This document shows, piece after piece, positions 31,775 through 41,765 of a stretch of 64,000 nucleotides of DNA. The notes under the pieces were generated by a model that was not told the DNA's origin, searched no databases, and worked only from the letters and a program-made list of their open reading frames with translations. The stretch's first letter is position 1. Every line of letters starts with the position of its first letter. The position numbers and the translations under genes were made by a program. Origin of the DNA: Agapetus fuscipes (taxonomy: Eukaryota; Arthropoda; Insecta; Trichoptera; Glossosomatidae); assembly GCA_951799405.1 (NCBI GenBank), contig OX637363.1, positions 4,650,001-4,714,000 on the forward strand, read 5' to 3'.

Positions 31775-32208
31775 CTGACGATGATGCAGATGATGATTCT
31801 GACGCTCCCGCTGACACAAACAAGGATGAGGAGCCTGATAAAAAACCTAAACACTCAAAAGACACAAAGAAGCACGCAGCAAACAAAGCAAAAAAGAAGC
31901 ACCTTGTGTCTGAGCATGAGAAGAAAGAGGAACCTAAGGAAGAAGTGAGCAAGGGTGATAAGAACACCGAAGCTGCCATGAGTGAGCAGATCTTAATTGC
32001 AAATCTGTACAGCGATGATACTCATGATGGAGCTGCTGAGAGGCCTCCTGGCGCCATATTGCTTCTTACACTAGGAGTGTGCATGACAAGTATAATGGTG
32101 GTACTTCTTGGCTGCAGACTCAAGATGGCCCGCAGAAGAATGCGGAGATCTGGGAAGTCTCCGTTTGCCCACGATTCCGATTATCTAGTGAATGGAATGT
32201 ATTTATAA
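31775..32208 (+). CDS. Terminal exon of a single-pass membrane protein (candidate host gene)
   Basis: Acceptor TTATTATTATAAAG ends at 31774, with a CTAAT branch-point-like site at 31755-31759. The exon encodes about 144 residues to TAA at 32208. It is acidic at first (DDDADDDSDAPADTNKDEEP), then lysine- and glutamate-rich (KKHLVSEHEKKEEPKEEVSK). A 22-residue membrane span follows, PGAILLLTLGVCMTSIMVVL, then an arginine-rich stop-transfer CRLKMARRRMRRSG and a short tail DSDYLVNGMYL. The layout is a type I protein with a low-complexity juxtamembrane stalk and a short cytoplasmic tail. The tail recalls the C-terminus of LRP11-type proteins, but I cannot confirm that from memory. No repeat copy of it is present, and the composition is unlike the nearby transposon frames. 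Upstream exons were not identified. Confidence 0.65.
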
Positions 32209-32450
32209 AAAGCTGTTTAAAATTATATATTTTTTTAATGTAGATATAGGTACTTATCATGATTATTTTGTTTTTTTTTTTTAATTTGATAATTGAATAA
32301 TGAATGACAAAAAAAGACCTATTCTTGTGGTCATTAACAGATATTTAAAAACCAATTTAATATTATTTTTCAATACCTTTAGGTATATTTTGTTGGTGAG
32401 CACATTTAACCTTAAAATGTTGGAAATAATTAGTTGATACTAATCATTTA
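32209..32450 (+). other. Probable 3' UTR of the membrane-protein exon
   Basis: AT-rich sequence after the stop, with no clean AATAAA seen and ATTAAC/ATTAA variants only. It ends where the RTE LINE begins. Confidence 0.4.
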
Positions 32451-32451
32451 T

Positions 32452-35400
32452 ACTGGATGGTACCGGTTTTCTGGATGGTACCGGTGCAGGCCGCGTACCT
32501 GAGGATGGTGGTTGCCAGGAAACTGTACAGCCGGCGTCCACAGCCCGAGTCAGCTGGGCTACTGCACTGATGGAGGGCAGCAGTATCCATCACAACTGGA
32601 AGTAAGCGGAGGCAATGGATGCCAGAACGGTTACTTCACAGACTATTCCAGGCGCAGCTGCAACAGCCTCAACGACTGGAATACTGCGGTGCAGAAGGCA
32701 ACGGGAAACCACTGCACTAATTTCCCAAGAAAACCCAAAATGACAGCAAACCAATCAATAGGAAGGCCGTCGAGCGATCCGGCTGACACCCGGCGCCTCT
32801 GGGGGTCCGGGCCCCGAGGTGGGAAATCGGTGACCGGGCACATCGGTGTGACGCACCAGGCACCATGTGGGAAATGTGCGACTGGTGAGGCAAATTCCTT
32901 TCCAAGAATGTCCGTGCGTGACAAACACAAAATTGGCACCTGGAATGTCCGAGGACTACGCCTGCCAGGAAAGACAGATATTCTTGAGAATGAGATGGCC
33001 AACCACAGTTTAAACATACTCGGAGTCTCAGAAACACACTGGACAGAAAATGGACACTTCACAACAGCCAATGGCAATACCATCTACTTCTCAGGCAATG
33101 CAGGTGCAACATTTAGCGGGGTAGCAGTTATTTTAACAGCTCAGTTAAATAAGTCTGTCATTGGATACAATCCCATTAATGACAGAATGATCCACATCAA
33201 ACTGAACACCCAACCTTGCAAATTTAATATTATACAAGTATATGCACCAACTGCCGATGCCCCAGATGAAACCATTGATGATTTTTATACCACTCTCAAG
33301 CAAACACTTGCTCAAATACCAAACAAAGAAATAACGCTGGTTATCGGAGATCTCAATGCAAAAGTTGGATCTAACAGTTACCTTGAGGACACAGTCGGCC
33401 ATTACGGTGTTGGCATACAAAATGACAGAGGTGAACGACTGATCCAATTCGCCATAGAGGAAAAAATGACAATCATGAATACCTGGTTTAAACAGCACAT
33501 CAGACGCCTGTACACATGGATATCACCAGGTGATAGATGTCGCAACCAGATTGACTATATCATGATAAAAAACCGCTGGAGATCTTCAATAGGCAGTGTT
33601 AAAACGTATCCTGGTGCTGACTGCGGCTCTGATCATAATTTGTTAATTGCACAGATAAGAGTCAAATTTAAAATCATCAAAAGGAATGTGTTTAAAACTT
33701 TAAAGCTTAATGAGCAAGAAATAAAATGCTTTGGAGTGGATATTAGGAATCAAGATGCTGATTTCCAAATAAACTCTCTCAATAATGTTGACCAGTGCTG
33801 GAACAGCTTCAAAGACAAAATTGTCCAAACTGCCAAGAAACATCATAAACCCAAAAATGAAAAGAGGAAGTCTTGGATATCGGAACCCACATGGGACATG
33901 ATATCAAAGCGGAAAGCTATGAGAATAACAGGGAACTCATCCGCAGAAACAAAACAGGAATACTCTAGACTTAATAAAGAGGTACAAAAACTTTGCAGAC
34001 GGGACAAAAATAAACAAATCTCTAATATCTGTGCTGAGATAGAAGCAAAAACAAATAGTGTCACAACAAAGGATCTCTTTCAAAAGGTCAAACTCTTAAC
34101 CCACGATTTCAAACCTCAAACATGGGCAATAGAGGACCACAATGGAAGCACTTTGACGGACATTGATAGCGTCTTAGAGAGATGGCGAGATTACTGTTCT
34201 GAGCTATATACCGACCCCTCAATAGCTGCAAGTCCTACTTTTGATGATCAAACCATGGAACCCTATATTCTGGAAGAAGAGGTTCGAGATGCACTGAAAA
34301 TACTAAAATGCAACAAATCCCCCGGCAATGACTACTTACAAGCCGAACTTTTAAAAGAACTAGGGGATAAGGGCATAAAAACAATTTTAGATCTCTGCAA
34401 CCTTGTATGGAAAACGGGAATATGGCCTCAAGAATGGACAGAGTCTGTATTTATTCCTCTTCACAAAAAAGGATCATCCAAAAAATGTGCAAATTACAGA
34501 ACGATAGCACCTATCTCTCACACCAGCAAGATATTGTTATATGTGCTAAAGGCGCGTTTGCACAGCTATATTGGATGGCAAATTCCTAAGGAACAGGCTG
34601 GTTTTGTGAAAGGAAGAGGTACAAGAGAACAGATTCTCAACATCCGTCAGATTATTGAAAAGAGCAGAGAGTTCCTGACGCCAGTTGTTTTATGTTTTAT
34701 TGATTACAAGAAGGCTTTTGATTGCGTGAAGTGGGAATATTTGTGGAAAGTTCTCAAGGAAATGGGGGTTCCATCCCATTTGATAAAACTCATCCACGGA
34801 CTTTACACTCCTAGTAAGGCAATCATAAGGATTAATGGCATGAACACAACAAGTTTTCCCACAGAAAAAGGTGTAAGACAGGGATGCATCCTCTCCCCTG
34901 ACCTGTTTAATATCTATGGGGAATACATAATGCGCAGGGCTCTGTACCAATGGGATGGAGGAGTGTCTATTGGTGGCGTAAAGCTGTCCAATTTAAGATA
35001 TGCGGATGACACAACACTTTTGGCCAAAAACCCGAGAGAGATGGCAGATCTCCTTAAACGAGTAGAGACCGAGAGCAAGGCACTGGGACTCGAGATCAAC
35101 CAGAGTAAAACCAAGATCATGATCATAGATCGATCAAAAAAGTTTGGTGATCTAGGAAACTCATTTCAAGGTTTGGAGATCATAAACGAGTTCCAGTTCC
35201 TTGGATCTCAAATTAGTAACGAAGGATCTTGCGAAGGAGAAATTAGACGCCGTATCGCCATTGCCAAAAGTGCCATGTCTAAGCTGGACAAAATATGGAA
35301 AGACCGGGGTGTGAGTAACAGCACCAAGATTAAGCTTGTCAGGAGTCTGGTCCACTCTATTTTTCTCTATGCTGCTGAAACATGGACCATAAAAGCAGCA

Positions 35401-35800
35401 GAAAGAAGAAAAATTGACGCTTTTGAAATGTGGTGCTGGAGGCGCATGCTTCGAATCCCATGGACGGCTAGACGCACCAATGAGTCCATTCGTCGGGAGC
35501 TGCGTTTGGATGGCTTGACTCTGGCCAACATGTGTACACGCCGTATTCTTCAGTTCTTCGGACACGTTGTCCGTGGCAATGAGGATAGCCTGGAACGACT
35601 GGTTGTGATCGGTAACTTGGAGGGTAAGAGAGGAAGAGGTAGATCCCCCACACGATGGACCGATCAAGTGAAGACAGCAGCAGGCACCTCGGTAGTTGGA
35701 GCGTTGCGGGCAGCGCAGTCGAGGGAGAGCTGGAGAAGATTGGTTGCTTCCACAAGGGTCACAACCCTCAGTAATGAGGAATAGGATTAAGAAGAAGAAT
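32452..35800 (+). mobile_element. RTE-clade LINE, near full length
   Basis: The 5' edge is marked by a doubled CTGGATGGTACCGGT (about 32452-32485). One intact frame follows, then a very short 3' UTR ending GATTAAGAAGAAGAATAAG. It lies directly before a LINE-A 3' end at 35801. No target duplication could be fixed by eye. Confidence 0.85.
32740..35784 (+). CDS. Endonuclease-reverse transcriptase of an RTE-clade LINE
   Basis: 1014 residues from the first in-frame ATG; the frame is open back to a TGA at 32500, so an upstream non-ATG start is possible. The N-terminal APE-type endonuclease has GTWNVRG (Asn69), SETHW (Glu98), GDLNAKVG (Asp204, Asn206) and GSDHN (Asp298, His299). RT has KKGSSKKCANYRTIAPIS, FIDYKKAFD, GVRQGCILSPDLFNI and the catalytic YADD (754-757). 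The C-terminal tail WTIKAAERRKIDAFEMWCWR then RMLRIPWTARRTNESI closely follows the BovB/RTE pattern. All catalytic motifs are intact and there is no frameshift, so the copy could be active or very young. It nicks the target and primes reverse transcription of its own RNA. Confidence 0.93.
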   Translation: MTANQSIGRPSSDPADTRRLWGSGPRGGKSVTGHIGVTHQAPCGKCATGEANSFPRMSVRDKHKIGTWNVRGLRLPGKTDILENEMANHSLNILGVSETHWTENGHFTTANGNTIYFSGNAGATFSGVAVILTAQLNKSVIGYNPINDRMIHIKLNTQPCKFNIIQVYAPTADAPDETIDDFYTTLKQTLAQIPNKEITLVIGDLNAKVGSNSYLEDTVGHYGVGIQNDRGERLIQFAIEEKMTIMNTWFKQHIRRLYTWISPGDRCRNQIDYIMIKNRWRSSIGSVKTYPGADCGSDHNLLIAQIRVKFKIIKRNVFKTLKLNEQEIKCFGVDIRNQDADFQINSLNNVDQCWNSFKDKIVQTAKKHHKPKNEKRKSWISEPTWDMISKRKAMRITGNSSAETKQEYSRLNKEVQKLCRRDKNKQISNICAEIEAKTNSVTTKDLFQKVKLLTHDFKPQTWAIEDHNGSTLTDIDSVLERWRDYCSELYTDPSIAASPTFDDQTMEPYILEEEVRDALKILKCNKSPGNDYLQAELLKELGDKGIKTILDLCNLVWKTGIWPQEWTESVFIPLHKKGSSKKCANYRTIAPISHTSKILLYVLKARLHSYIGWQIPKEQAGFVKGRGTREQILNIRQIIEKSREFLTPVVLCFIDYKKAFDCVKWEYLWKVLKEMGVPSHLIKLIHGLYTPSKAIIRINGMNTTSFPTEKGVRQGCILSPDLFNIYGEYIMRRALYQWDGGVSIGGVKLSNLRYADDTTLLAKNPREMADLLKRVETESKALGLEINQSKTKIMIIDRSKKFGDLGNSFQGLEIINEFQFLGSQISNEGSCEGEIRRRIAIAKSAMSKLDKIWKDRGVSNSTKIKLVRSLVHSIFLYAAETWTIKAAERRKIDAFEMWCWRRMLRIPWTARRTNESIRRELRLDGLTLANMCTRRILQFFGHVVRGNEDSLERLVVIGNLEGKRGRGRSPTRWTDQVKTAAGTSVVGALRAAQSRESWRRLVASTRVTTLSNEE

Positions 35801-36037
35801 AAGGTTGGTATGAGGCTGACCACCCATACTGTGAAAAATGGTTCACTTTGCCAATGTCACCCCTGTTTCAGGGAAGGGCGGCAAGGGTTGCAGGGCTTAT
35901 GTTCATTTGAGATTGGGTTTTTATATTGTAGGTCCACACGCGGTATGTGTGAGCGCGAAATTATGCGTGTCTGCTTGTGGGAATGCATTTAATATGAATC
36001 TCAAATGATACATATCTTTGCAGCTTAGATTCAGATT
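35801..36037 (+). mobile_element. LINE-A 3' end
   Basis: GGTTGGTATGAGGCTGACCA to CAGCTTAGATTCAGATTTAT. It abuts the RTE LINE. Bases 36038-36230 show no feature. Confidence 0.85.
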
Positions 36038-36347
36038 TATTTAGATGGCCGCTCCATCGTGCAAGACTGCCGAGTGTGGAGTGATTGGCTGTGAGGGAGT
36101 ATTCGGTTGCGATACGTTGGCGGTTGTGACAAGTATGTATGGGTGGACAGTTATTAGGATGTAATTACATCTGCCTCGGTATTAATAACCGACTATGATT
36201 CATGCACACCACTGCGGGAACAAATGTGCGCTCTGAAGCAGGGATGTTGTGGATATCCTTATCCTTATCCGAAACTATAGGATATCCGAAATAAAAAAAA
36301 TATCCGTGTCCGAAACCGAAATAAAAGTTTCGGATAGTTTCGGATAC

Positions 36348-36505
36348 TGTAACTGTAACTGTCACTCTGTCGCCATTCCGCTAGGGGTGGCCAGAGCCTC
36401 TGCTGAGTTGCCTCCATTTTTTCCTATCCTTACATACCTCTTTCAATTCATTCATATCCATCACCTTTTTCATGCATTTTCTTCTTTTACGCTCACTTTG
36501 TGGAA
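36348..36505 (-). mobile_element. LINE-G 3' end inside the hAT-type element
   Basis: Minus-strand stub RRKCMKKVMDMNELKEVCKD then KWRQLSRGSGHP-stop, then CCCCTAGCGGAATGGCGA and a GTTACAGTTACAG tail at 36350. Confidence 0.8.
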
Positions 36506-37495
36506 TCTAAATCTAAATCTAAGTTGCAAAGATATGTATCATTTGAAGTTCATATTAAATGCATTCCCACAAGCAGACACGCATAATTTCGCGCTCACAC
36601 ATGCCACATGTGGACCTACAATATTTTATTTTATTTTATTTATTTATTTATTTCAGAAAACTACAGCTTTATGAATGTGAATACATAGTGTTCATTAAGA
36701 TTAGTGTTAGCCAAAGTTGTTTTCTTGAAATTTAAATAGTTTATAGGTATTCTTGTAGTGTGATTATGTTGAGCAGGTATAAGGGTAACAAAGTTAAGAA
36801 TAGCAAAAAAGAAAGAAACAAGGTATAAGAAAAGTTTTAACAATAAGTGAAACGATTGGAGGTATGTTAGTAAAGTAGTTATAACAGAGTGAATATAACA
36901 AAGTAAAATAGAAGGAAATTGAAAGTAGAAAATGAGTAAAAGGAAGTTGAAGTAGAAAATGCGGAAAAGGAGGGATGAATGTGTGTAAGATTGATTGAGG
37001 GGATTAGAGAAAGGAATTGAAGGGAGTTGAAAAATATCTCAATTTGTTACGGTAGGTTAGTAATGAGTCTTGAAAAATGTCAAGATGTTTAAAATTTAGG
37101 TTGTAATCACGTTGTATTCTGAAAATGGTTGAATGGTATCGGTAATTGGTATGACAAGTGGGTAGGTGAAATAAGTTTTGAGAGCGGGTATGTCTGATTG
37201 GTGCATGAAATGATATATTACTTAGTATTTCTGGTGAGTCGATTATATTGTTACATATTTTGTACAATAGCAATTGATCGAAGTAGGTCCTTCTATCTTG
37301 CAATGTGTTGAGTTTGAAAAGTTCTATGGAAGAATTATAGTTGGTGTGTTCTATATATAAACGTTTCTCTATATAAAAACCCAATCTCAAATGAACATAC
37401 ACCCTGCAACTCCTGCCGACCTTCCCTGAAACAGGTGTGACATTGGCAAAGTGAACCACTTTCTACAGCATGGGTTGTCAGCCGCATACCAAATA
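36506..37495 (-). mobile_element. LINE-A 3' end, split by another LINE
   Basis: Tail ATCTAAATCTAAATCTAAGT at 36508 and palindrome-like CACATGCCACATGTG, interrupted after GGACCTACAATAT. It resumes at 37373 with TATAAAAACCCAATCTCA and ends at GGTTGTCAGCCGCATACCAA. Confidence 0.85.
36622..37376 (-). pseudogene. LINE 3' fragment (CR1/jockey-type C-terminus) nested in LINE-A
   Basis: On the minus strand, a frame at about 37340-37004 contains LFKLNTLQDRRTYFDQLLLY, KICNNIIDSPEILSNISFHA and PIRHTRSQNLFHLPTCHTNY. This is the post-RT tail typical of CR1/jockey-type LINEs. A 3' UTR and an (AAATA)n tail follow at 36655-36625. 5'-truncated. Confidence 0.8.
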
Positions 37496-37643
37496 ACCGT
37501 TCCGTAACCGAAATAGTGTAATTGCAATATCCTTATCCATATCCCAAACTTCATATCCGTAACATCCCTACTCTGAAGACATCATACAAAGACATGAATT
37601 GCAAAATAACCTCAATAAGCTTTAATTATAAAATTATGAATCC

Positions 37644-37870
37644 TTAATTAAAATACTTTTTTAACTTTGTTACAATTCACTTGAGTTTTATTTTTTAAAA
37701 AACACAACCAGTTTCGGGAGAAGCAGTACCTCCCATCTTCAGGTGTAAATATCAACTGTTGATATTTACACCTGAAGATGGGAGGTACTGCTTCTCCCGA
37801 AACTGGTTGTGTTTTTTAAAAAATAAAACTCAAGTGAATTGTAACAAAGTTAAAAAAGTATTTTAATTAA
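37644..37870. repeat. Perfect 227-nt palindrome
   Basis: Two 113-bp arms around a single central T at 37757. The arms were compared base by base and no mismatch was seen. The outer ends are TTAATTAAAATA and TATTTTAATTAA. ATTATGAATCCTT occurs at 37633-37645 and again at 37915-37927, possibly a target duplication around the palindrome plus 44 bp. No coding capacity. Confidence 0.9.
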
Positions 37871-37977
37871 TTAAAATGTGCTTTCACAAAGTTACTGCCC
37901 AAAATCTAAATAATATTATGAATCCTTGTTTTCGAGGTTGAAATGAAGGATAATTCTCAAGGAAACAAACCTAGTTA

Positions 37978-38530
37978 AATAATGAGAAAGACCGAGAAAG
38001 GTATGGATGGACAAAATTTCTGAAATTGCGAATGAATGGAATATCCAGAGTCATAATAAAAGCAGATATTGTATGAAGAAGGTTTTGTATCTGGATGGAA
38101 TGAAAGAAGTATGTAAGGACAGAAGGAAATGACGGTTGATCTGTAATGGTGGCGGCTCGGACTATGGTTTTTTTTTCATTAGAATTTTGTATACTGTAGG
38201 TATTTGTTTTGATGTTAAAACATTTTATTATTTGTGATTTAAAAAAAAATGTAACTTGTTGTGTATGTTCCATGACTTATAGGTTGGAGGATGTGGCTGA
38301 CCACACATGCTGTAGAAAATGGTTCACTTTGCCAGTGTCACCCCTGTTTCAAGGAAGGTCGGCAAGAATTGCAGGGTGTGTATGTTCATTTGAGATTTGG
38401 GTTTTTATGTTTTAGGTTCACATGCGGCATGTACAATCGCGAACTTATACGTGTTTGCTTGTTAAAATGCATATAATTTGAATCCCCAATGTTTACATAT
38501 CTTTGCAGCTTATACATATTAGATTAGATA
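37978..38530 (+). mobile_element. LINE-A 3' end with C-terminal coding stub
   Basis: Stub ..VWMDKISEIANEWNIQSHNK, YCMKKVLYLDGMKEVCKDRR, stop, RLICNGG (37990-38150). Then AT-rich spacer, the conserved block from ATGACTTATAGGTTGGAGGA, and tail CTTATACATATTAGATTAGA. It links the repeat block to its LINE. Confidence 0.85.
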
Positions 38531-38604
38531 AGATGATAATTTTGCCATTTAAGGAGGATTTTAAGGGAAGGGAAAGACTAAGAAAATAATGGTTTGATAA
38601 TTTC

Positions 38605-38712
38605 CTTGACTAATAGGTTGGTATGAGGCTCACCACACATGCTGTAAAAAAATGGTTCACTTTGCCAATGTCACCCCTGTTTCAGGAAAGGTCGGCAAAA
38701 GTTTTCATTTTT
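38605..38712 (+). mobile_element. LINE-A/B 5' block fragment
   Basis: TTGACTAATAGGTTGGTATG to CAGGAAAGGTCGGCAAAAGT; the tail half is missing. Bases 38713-39119 show no feature beyond AT-rich sequence. Confidence 0.65.
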
Positions 38713-39119
38713 TATCGTTTTTAATGGAGATAGTGTTTACCAAAAACGTATGGAAACTGAAACGCGCCTCTAGTGAGTGATTTTTATTTTCCAATTTCCA
38801 TACATTTTTAGTTCAATAGGCAAGTTGACTTTAAACATTGACTTGTGATATCTGTGGACTAGAAATTATTTTAACGAAAATAGACATTATATATATCTGT
38901 TGCAACTTACTTACGAAAATGGTCATTAGTAAGATAGAGAACAATGAACTTCACAGTTGCATTTACATGTGTACAAAAAAAACTCGGGCGAATGTTAAAA
39001 TATTTCTAGAAAGGTGGCAGCATTGCCGCGTGCGTACTATGCAGTCCAAACATAGACGTATGCGGTATAAATCTTGTGATCGATAAAGGTGACGAATTTT
39101 AAAGGAAAAATGCATTATT

Positions 39120-39350
39120 TTAAGACATAATGTAAAAAATGGTTCACTTTGCCAATTTCACCCCTGTGTCAGGGAAGATCAACAAAAGTTTTAGGGCTTA
39201 TGTTCATTTGAGGTTTGGATTTTATTTGTAAGTAGATATTCAGCATTTGTAAGCGCGAACTACTTATACGTGTTTGTTTGTGGGCATGCATTTGAGAGCC
39301 TTAAATGTTAATATATCTCTGCAACTTAGATTTTAGATTATAGATCATGG
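39120..39350 (+). mobile_element. LINE-B 3' end
   Basis: Begins inside the block (AATGTAAAAAATGGTTCACT), with CCCTGTGTCAGGG hairpin, GTAAGTAGATATTCAGCATT, and tail TTAGATTTTAGATTATAGAT. Bases 39351-39821 show no gene; 39360-39540 partly repeats 10870-11050. Confidence 0.8.
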
Positions 39351-39821
39351 TATATTATGTTGTAATTGGGTGTCAAAACACAAAATGGAGAAATCAAGAA
39401 AACATAAAATTTGACATGTAAAAACATGTTTGGTATGACTACACAACTGCAACGTTTGACAGGACTGAGACAATTGTGGTAGATAGTATGTATCAATGCA
39501 GTAAGTTAGTTTCTGCTCCTCTATGTTATTACTCGATGAGTTTAAACGACAATTTCTATACTTGTGGTACATATAGTATGTTTTATTACGTAGCCTGAAG
39601 GCACTTTCTGTTGGGCCTCACTCGCCAGTATAAAACATTACATTCAACTCAAATATATATAGAAACCAAAACGCTCAACAGGTGTGCTGTTAAAGTTTTC
39701 TTACAATTTTTGAAAAACCGTTAAGGTCGGGCTTAAGCGTAGTTGGATACTTTGTCACCCCAGTGCTTGTTTGACTTATCCACCATCTGATTCAAAGATG
39801 ACCTTTCGATGAAGTTGTCTT

Positions 39822-40021
39822 NNNNNNNNNNNNNNNNNNNNNNNNNNNNNNNNNNNNNNNNNNNNNNNNNNNNNNNNNNNNNNNNNNNNNNNNNNNNNNN
39901 NNNNNNNNNNNNNNNNNNNNNNNNNNNNNNNNNNNNNNNNNNNNNNNNNNNNNNNNNNNNNNNNNNNNNNNNNNNNNNNNNNNNNNNNNNNNNNNNNNNN
40001 NNNNNNNNNNNNNNNNNNNNN
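39822..40021. other. Assembly gap, 200 N
   Basis: Exactly 200 N, a conventional placeholder size, so the true distance is unknown. Frames spanning it are meaningless. Confidence 0.99.
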
Positions 40022-40145
40022 CCTCACATGCACATATACCTTGCAACTGTTGCCGCATTTCTCTTAAACCTGGGAGGCATTCGCAAATGTGAACCAAGTT
40101 TTCAAAGCATGGAGTTCAGCCTCATACCAACGCATTAATCAAAGA
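40022..40145 (-). mobile_element. Diverged LINE-A/B fragment next to the gap
   Basis: CTTGCAACTGTTGCCGCATT, AAACCTGGGAGGCATTCGCA, GAGTTCAGCCTCATACCAAC. An older relative of the block. Confidence 0.55.
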
Positions 40146-40202
40146 ACCGACAGTTAAGACAGTTTCATACAAAACGTAAAACTAAAACCAACACTAACTA
40201 TG

Positions 40203-40455
40203 CCTTGACTGATAAGTTGGTATGCGGCTGACCACCCATACTGTAAAAAATGGTTCACTTTGCCAATGTCACCCCTGTTTCAGGGAAGGTCGGCAAGAGT
40301 TGCAGGGCTTATGTTCATCTGAGATTGAGTTTTTACATTGTAGGTCCACATGCGGCATGTGTGAGCGCGAAATTATGTGTCTGCTTGTGGGAATGCATTT
40401 AATATGAATCTCAAACGATGCATATCTTTGCAGGTTAGATTTAGATTTTGATTTA
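40203..40455 (+). mobile_element. LINE-A 3' end
   Basis: CCTTGACTGATAAGTTGGTA to ATATCTTTGCAGGTTAGATT with AGATTTTGATTTAG tail. Palindrome CACATGCGGCATGTG at about 40347. Bases 40456-40817 show no feature. Confidence 0.85.
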
Positions 40456-40817
40456 GAACACCAGTTTGAGGAACGGTGAAAAAGTTGTTTAATTTTAACC
40501 GTCAGAAAATTTGTTTGCGCAGTTACTCAAAAAAGGCGTAATTTTGAGAATGTGTTTAAAAACCACTTGCGGTTATGAAACCCAAAAAGCAATATTTGTG
40601 TTAGAATTTCTTTGGCCCGTGTGATATACTAGGTACCTCAACAGACCATTGAGGTTAACCAGTTTTTGTATGTAAGTACGCAAACACTAGATGTTATAAG
40701 AAGAAATGACTCATAGAGCCAGCTCATCTATAGGCTGGTCTTTTTTGTAACTTCGATATCTCCCACAAATAATTTTCTCTAAAAATTCACAGTTTTAGTT
40801 ATAGAAGACGAAACCAT

Positions 40818-41065
40818 CTCATCTAATCTAATCTAAGTTACAAAGATATGTTACATTGGGGCTTCACATTACATGCATTCTCACAAGCAGACACGTACAA
40901 GTTCGCGCTTGCGCATGCCGCATGTGAACCTACAACATACAAACCAAATCTCAAATGGACACACACCCCGCAACTCCTTCCCTGAAACAGGGGTGACATT
41001 GACAAAGTGAACCATTTTCTACAGCATGGGGGGTCAGCCGCATACCAACCTACAAGTCGAGGAAC
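40818..41065 (-). mobile_element. LINE-A 3' end
   Basis: Tail ATCTCATCTAATCTAATCTA, GCGCATGCCGCATGTGAACC, edge CATACCAACCTACAAGTCGA. A 15-bp deletion removes the GCCGACC segment. Confidence 0.85.
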
Positions 41066-41119
41066 AAACCACAGCATTGTAAATATCTTTCACAATGTCT
41101 ATAATGAGACAGTTCCTAG

Positions 41120-41382
41120 ACAAATTGGATGGTATGAGGTTGACCAACCATACTGTAAAAAATGGTTCACTTTGCCATTGTCATCCCTGTATCAGGGAAG
41201 GTTAGCAAAAGTTGTAGGGTTTATGTTCATTTGAGGCTTGGATTTTATTTGTAAGTACGCATTCAGCAATAATTGTAAGCGCGAACTGCACGTGTTTGTT
41301 TGTGGGCATGCATTTGAAATGAGCTTTAAATGTTAATATATCTTTGCAACTTAGATTATAGATAGATAGATTATATAGACAG
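41120..41382 (+). mobile_element. LINE-B 3' end
   Basis: GACAAATTGGATGGTATGAG to TATATCTTTGCAACTTAGAT then TATAGATAGATAGATTATAT. Confidence 0.8.
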
Positions 41383-41635
41383 TTCCTAGACTAATAAGTT
41401 GGTATGAGATTGATCACCCATACTATACAAAATGGGTCACTTTGCAATGTTTCAGGTAAAGTCGGCAAGTGTTGCATGGCTTATTTTCATTTGAGATTGT
41501 GTTTTTACTTTGTAAGTCCACATGCGCCATTAGTAAGCGCGAACTTATACGTGTCTGCTTATGGGAATGCACGTTATATGAATCTCACATGTTATATATA
41601 TGTGAGACTTAGATTATGGATTATAGAAACAGTAT
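41383..41635 (+). mobile_element. LINE-A/B-like 3' end, intermediate
   Basis: CCTAGACTAATAAGTTGGTA, shortened hairpin region (TTTGCAATGTTTCAGGTAAA), CACATGCGCCATTAGTAAGC, tail TTAGATTATGGATTATAGA. It mixes A- and B-type features. CAGTTCCTAGAC(A/T)AAT precedes both this and the 41120 copy, which suggests a local duplication. Confidence 0.7.
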
Positions 41636-41689
41636 CCAGGAAATCAAATATTATAAAATGGAATGTTTGTACCAACACAAGCATTTTCT

Positions 41690-41765
41690 ATATGGATGAG
41701 AAACCATGTCTCCAGAATGAGCCATGATAGACTCACTCACACCGTAACTTATGAGATGGCAATTC
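41690..41765. repeat. Repeat E, single unit
   Basis: AACCATGTCTCCAGAATGAG then CCATGATAGACTCACTCACA matches, inverted, 59080-59220. Family unknown. Confidence 0.5.

Larger units (their letters stand above)
36239..37570. mobile_element. hAT-type non-autonomous element with nested LINEs
   Basis: CTCTGAAG at 36231-36238 is repeated exactly at 37571-37578, an 8-bp target duplication as hAT transposases make. Ends: CAGGGATGTTGTGGATAT on the left and ATATCCGTAACATCCCTA on the right (complement TAGGGATGTTACGGATAT). Its own sequence is short and full of GGATATCCTTATCC and CGGATAGTTTCGGATA motifs; the bulk is three nested LINE pieces. Confidence 0.85.

Noticed and set aside
35161..35823. 220-residue minus-strand frame
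   Set aside because: It lies wholly opposite the RTE LINE coding region and has no known motif.
39776..40138. Frames across 39.8-40.1 kb
   Set aside because: They run through the 200-N gap.
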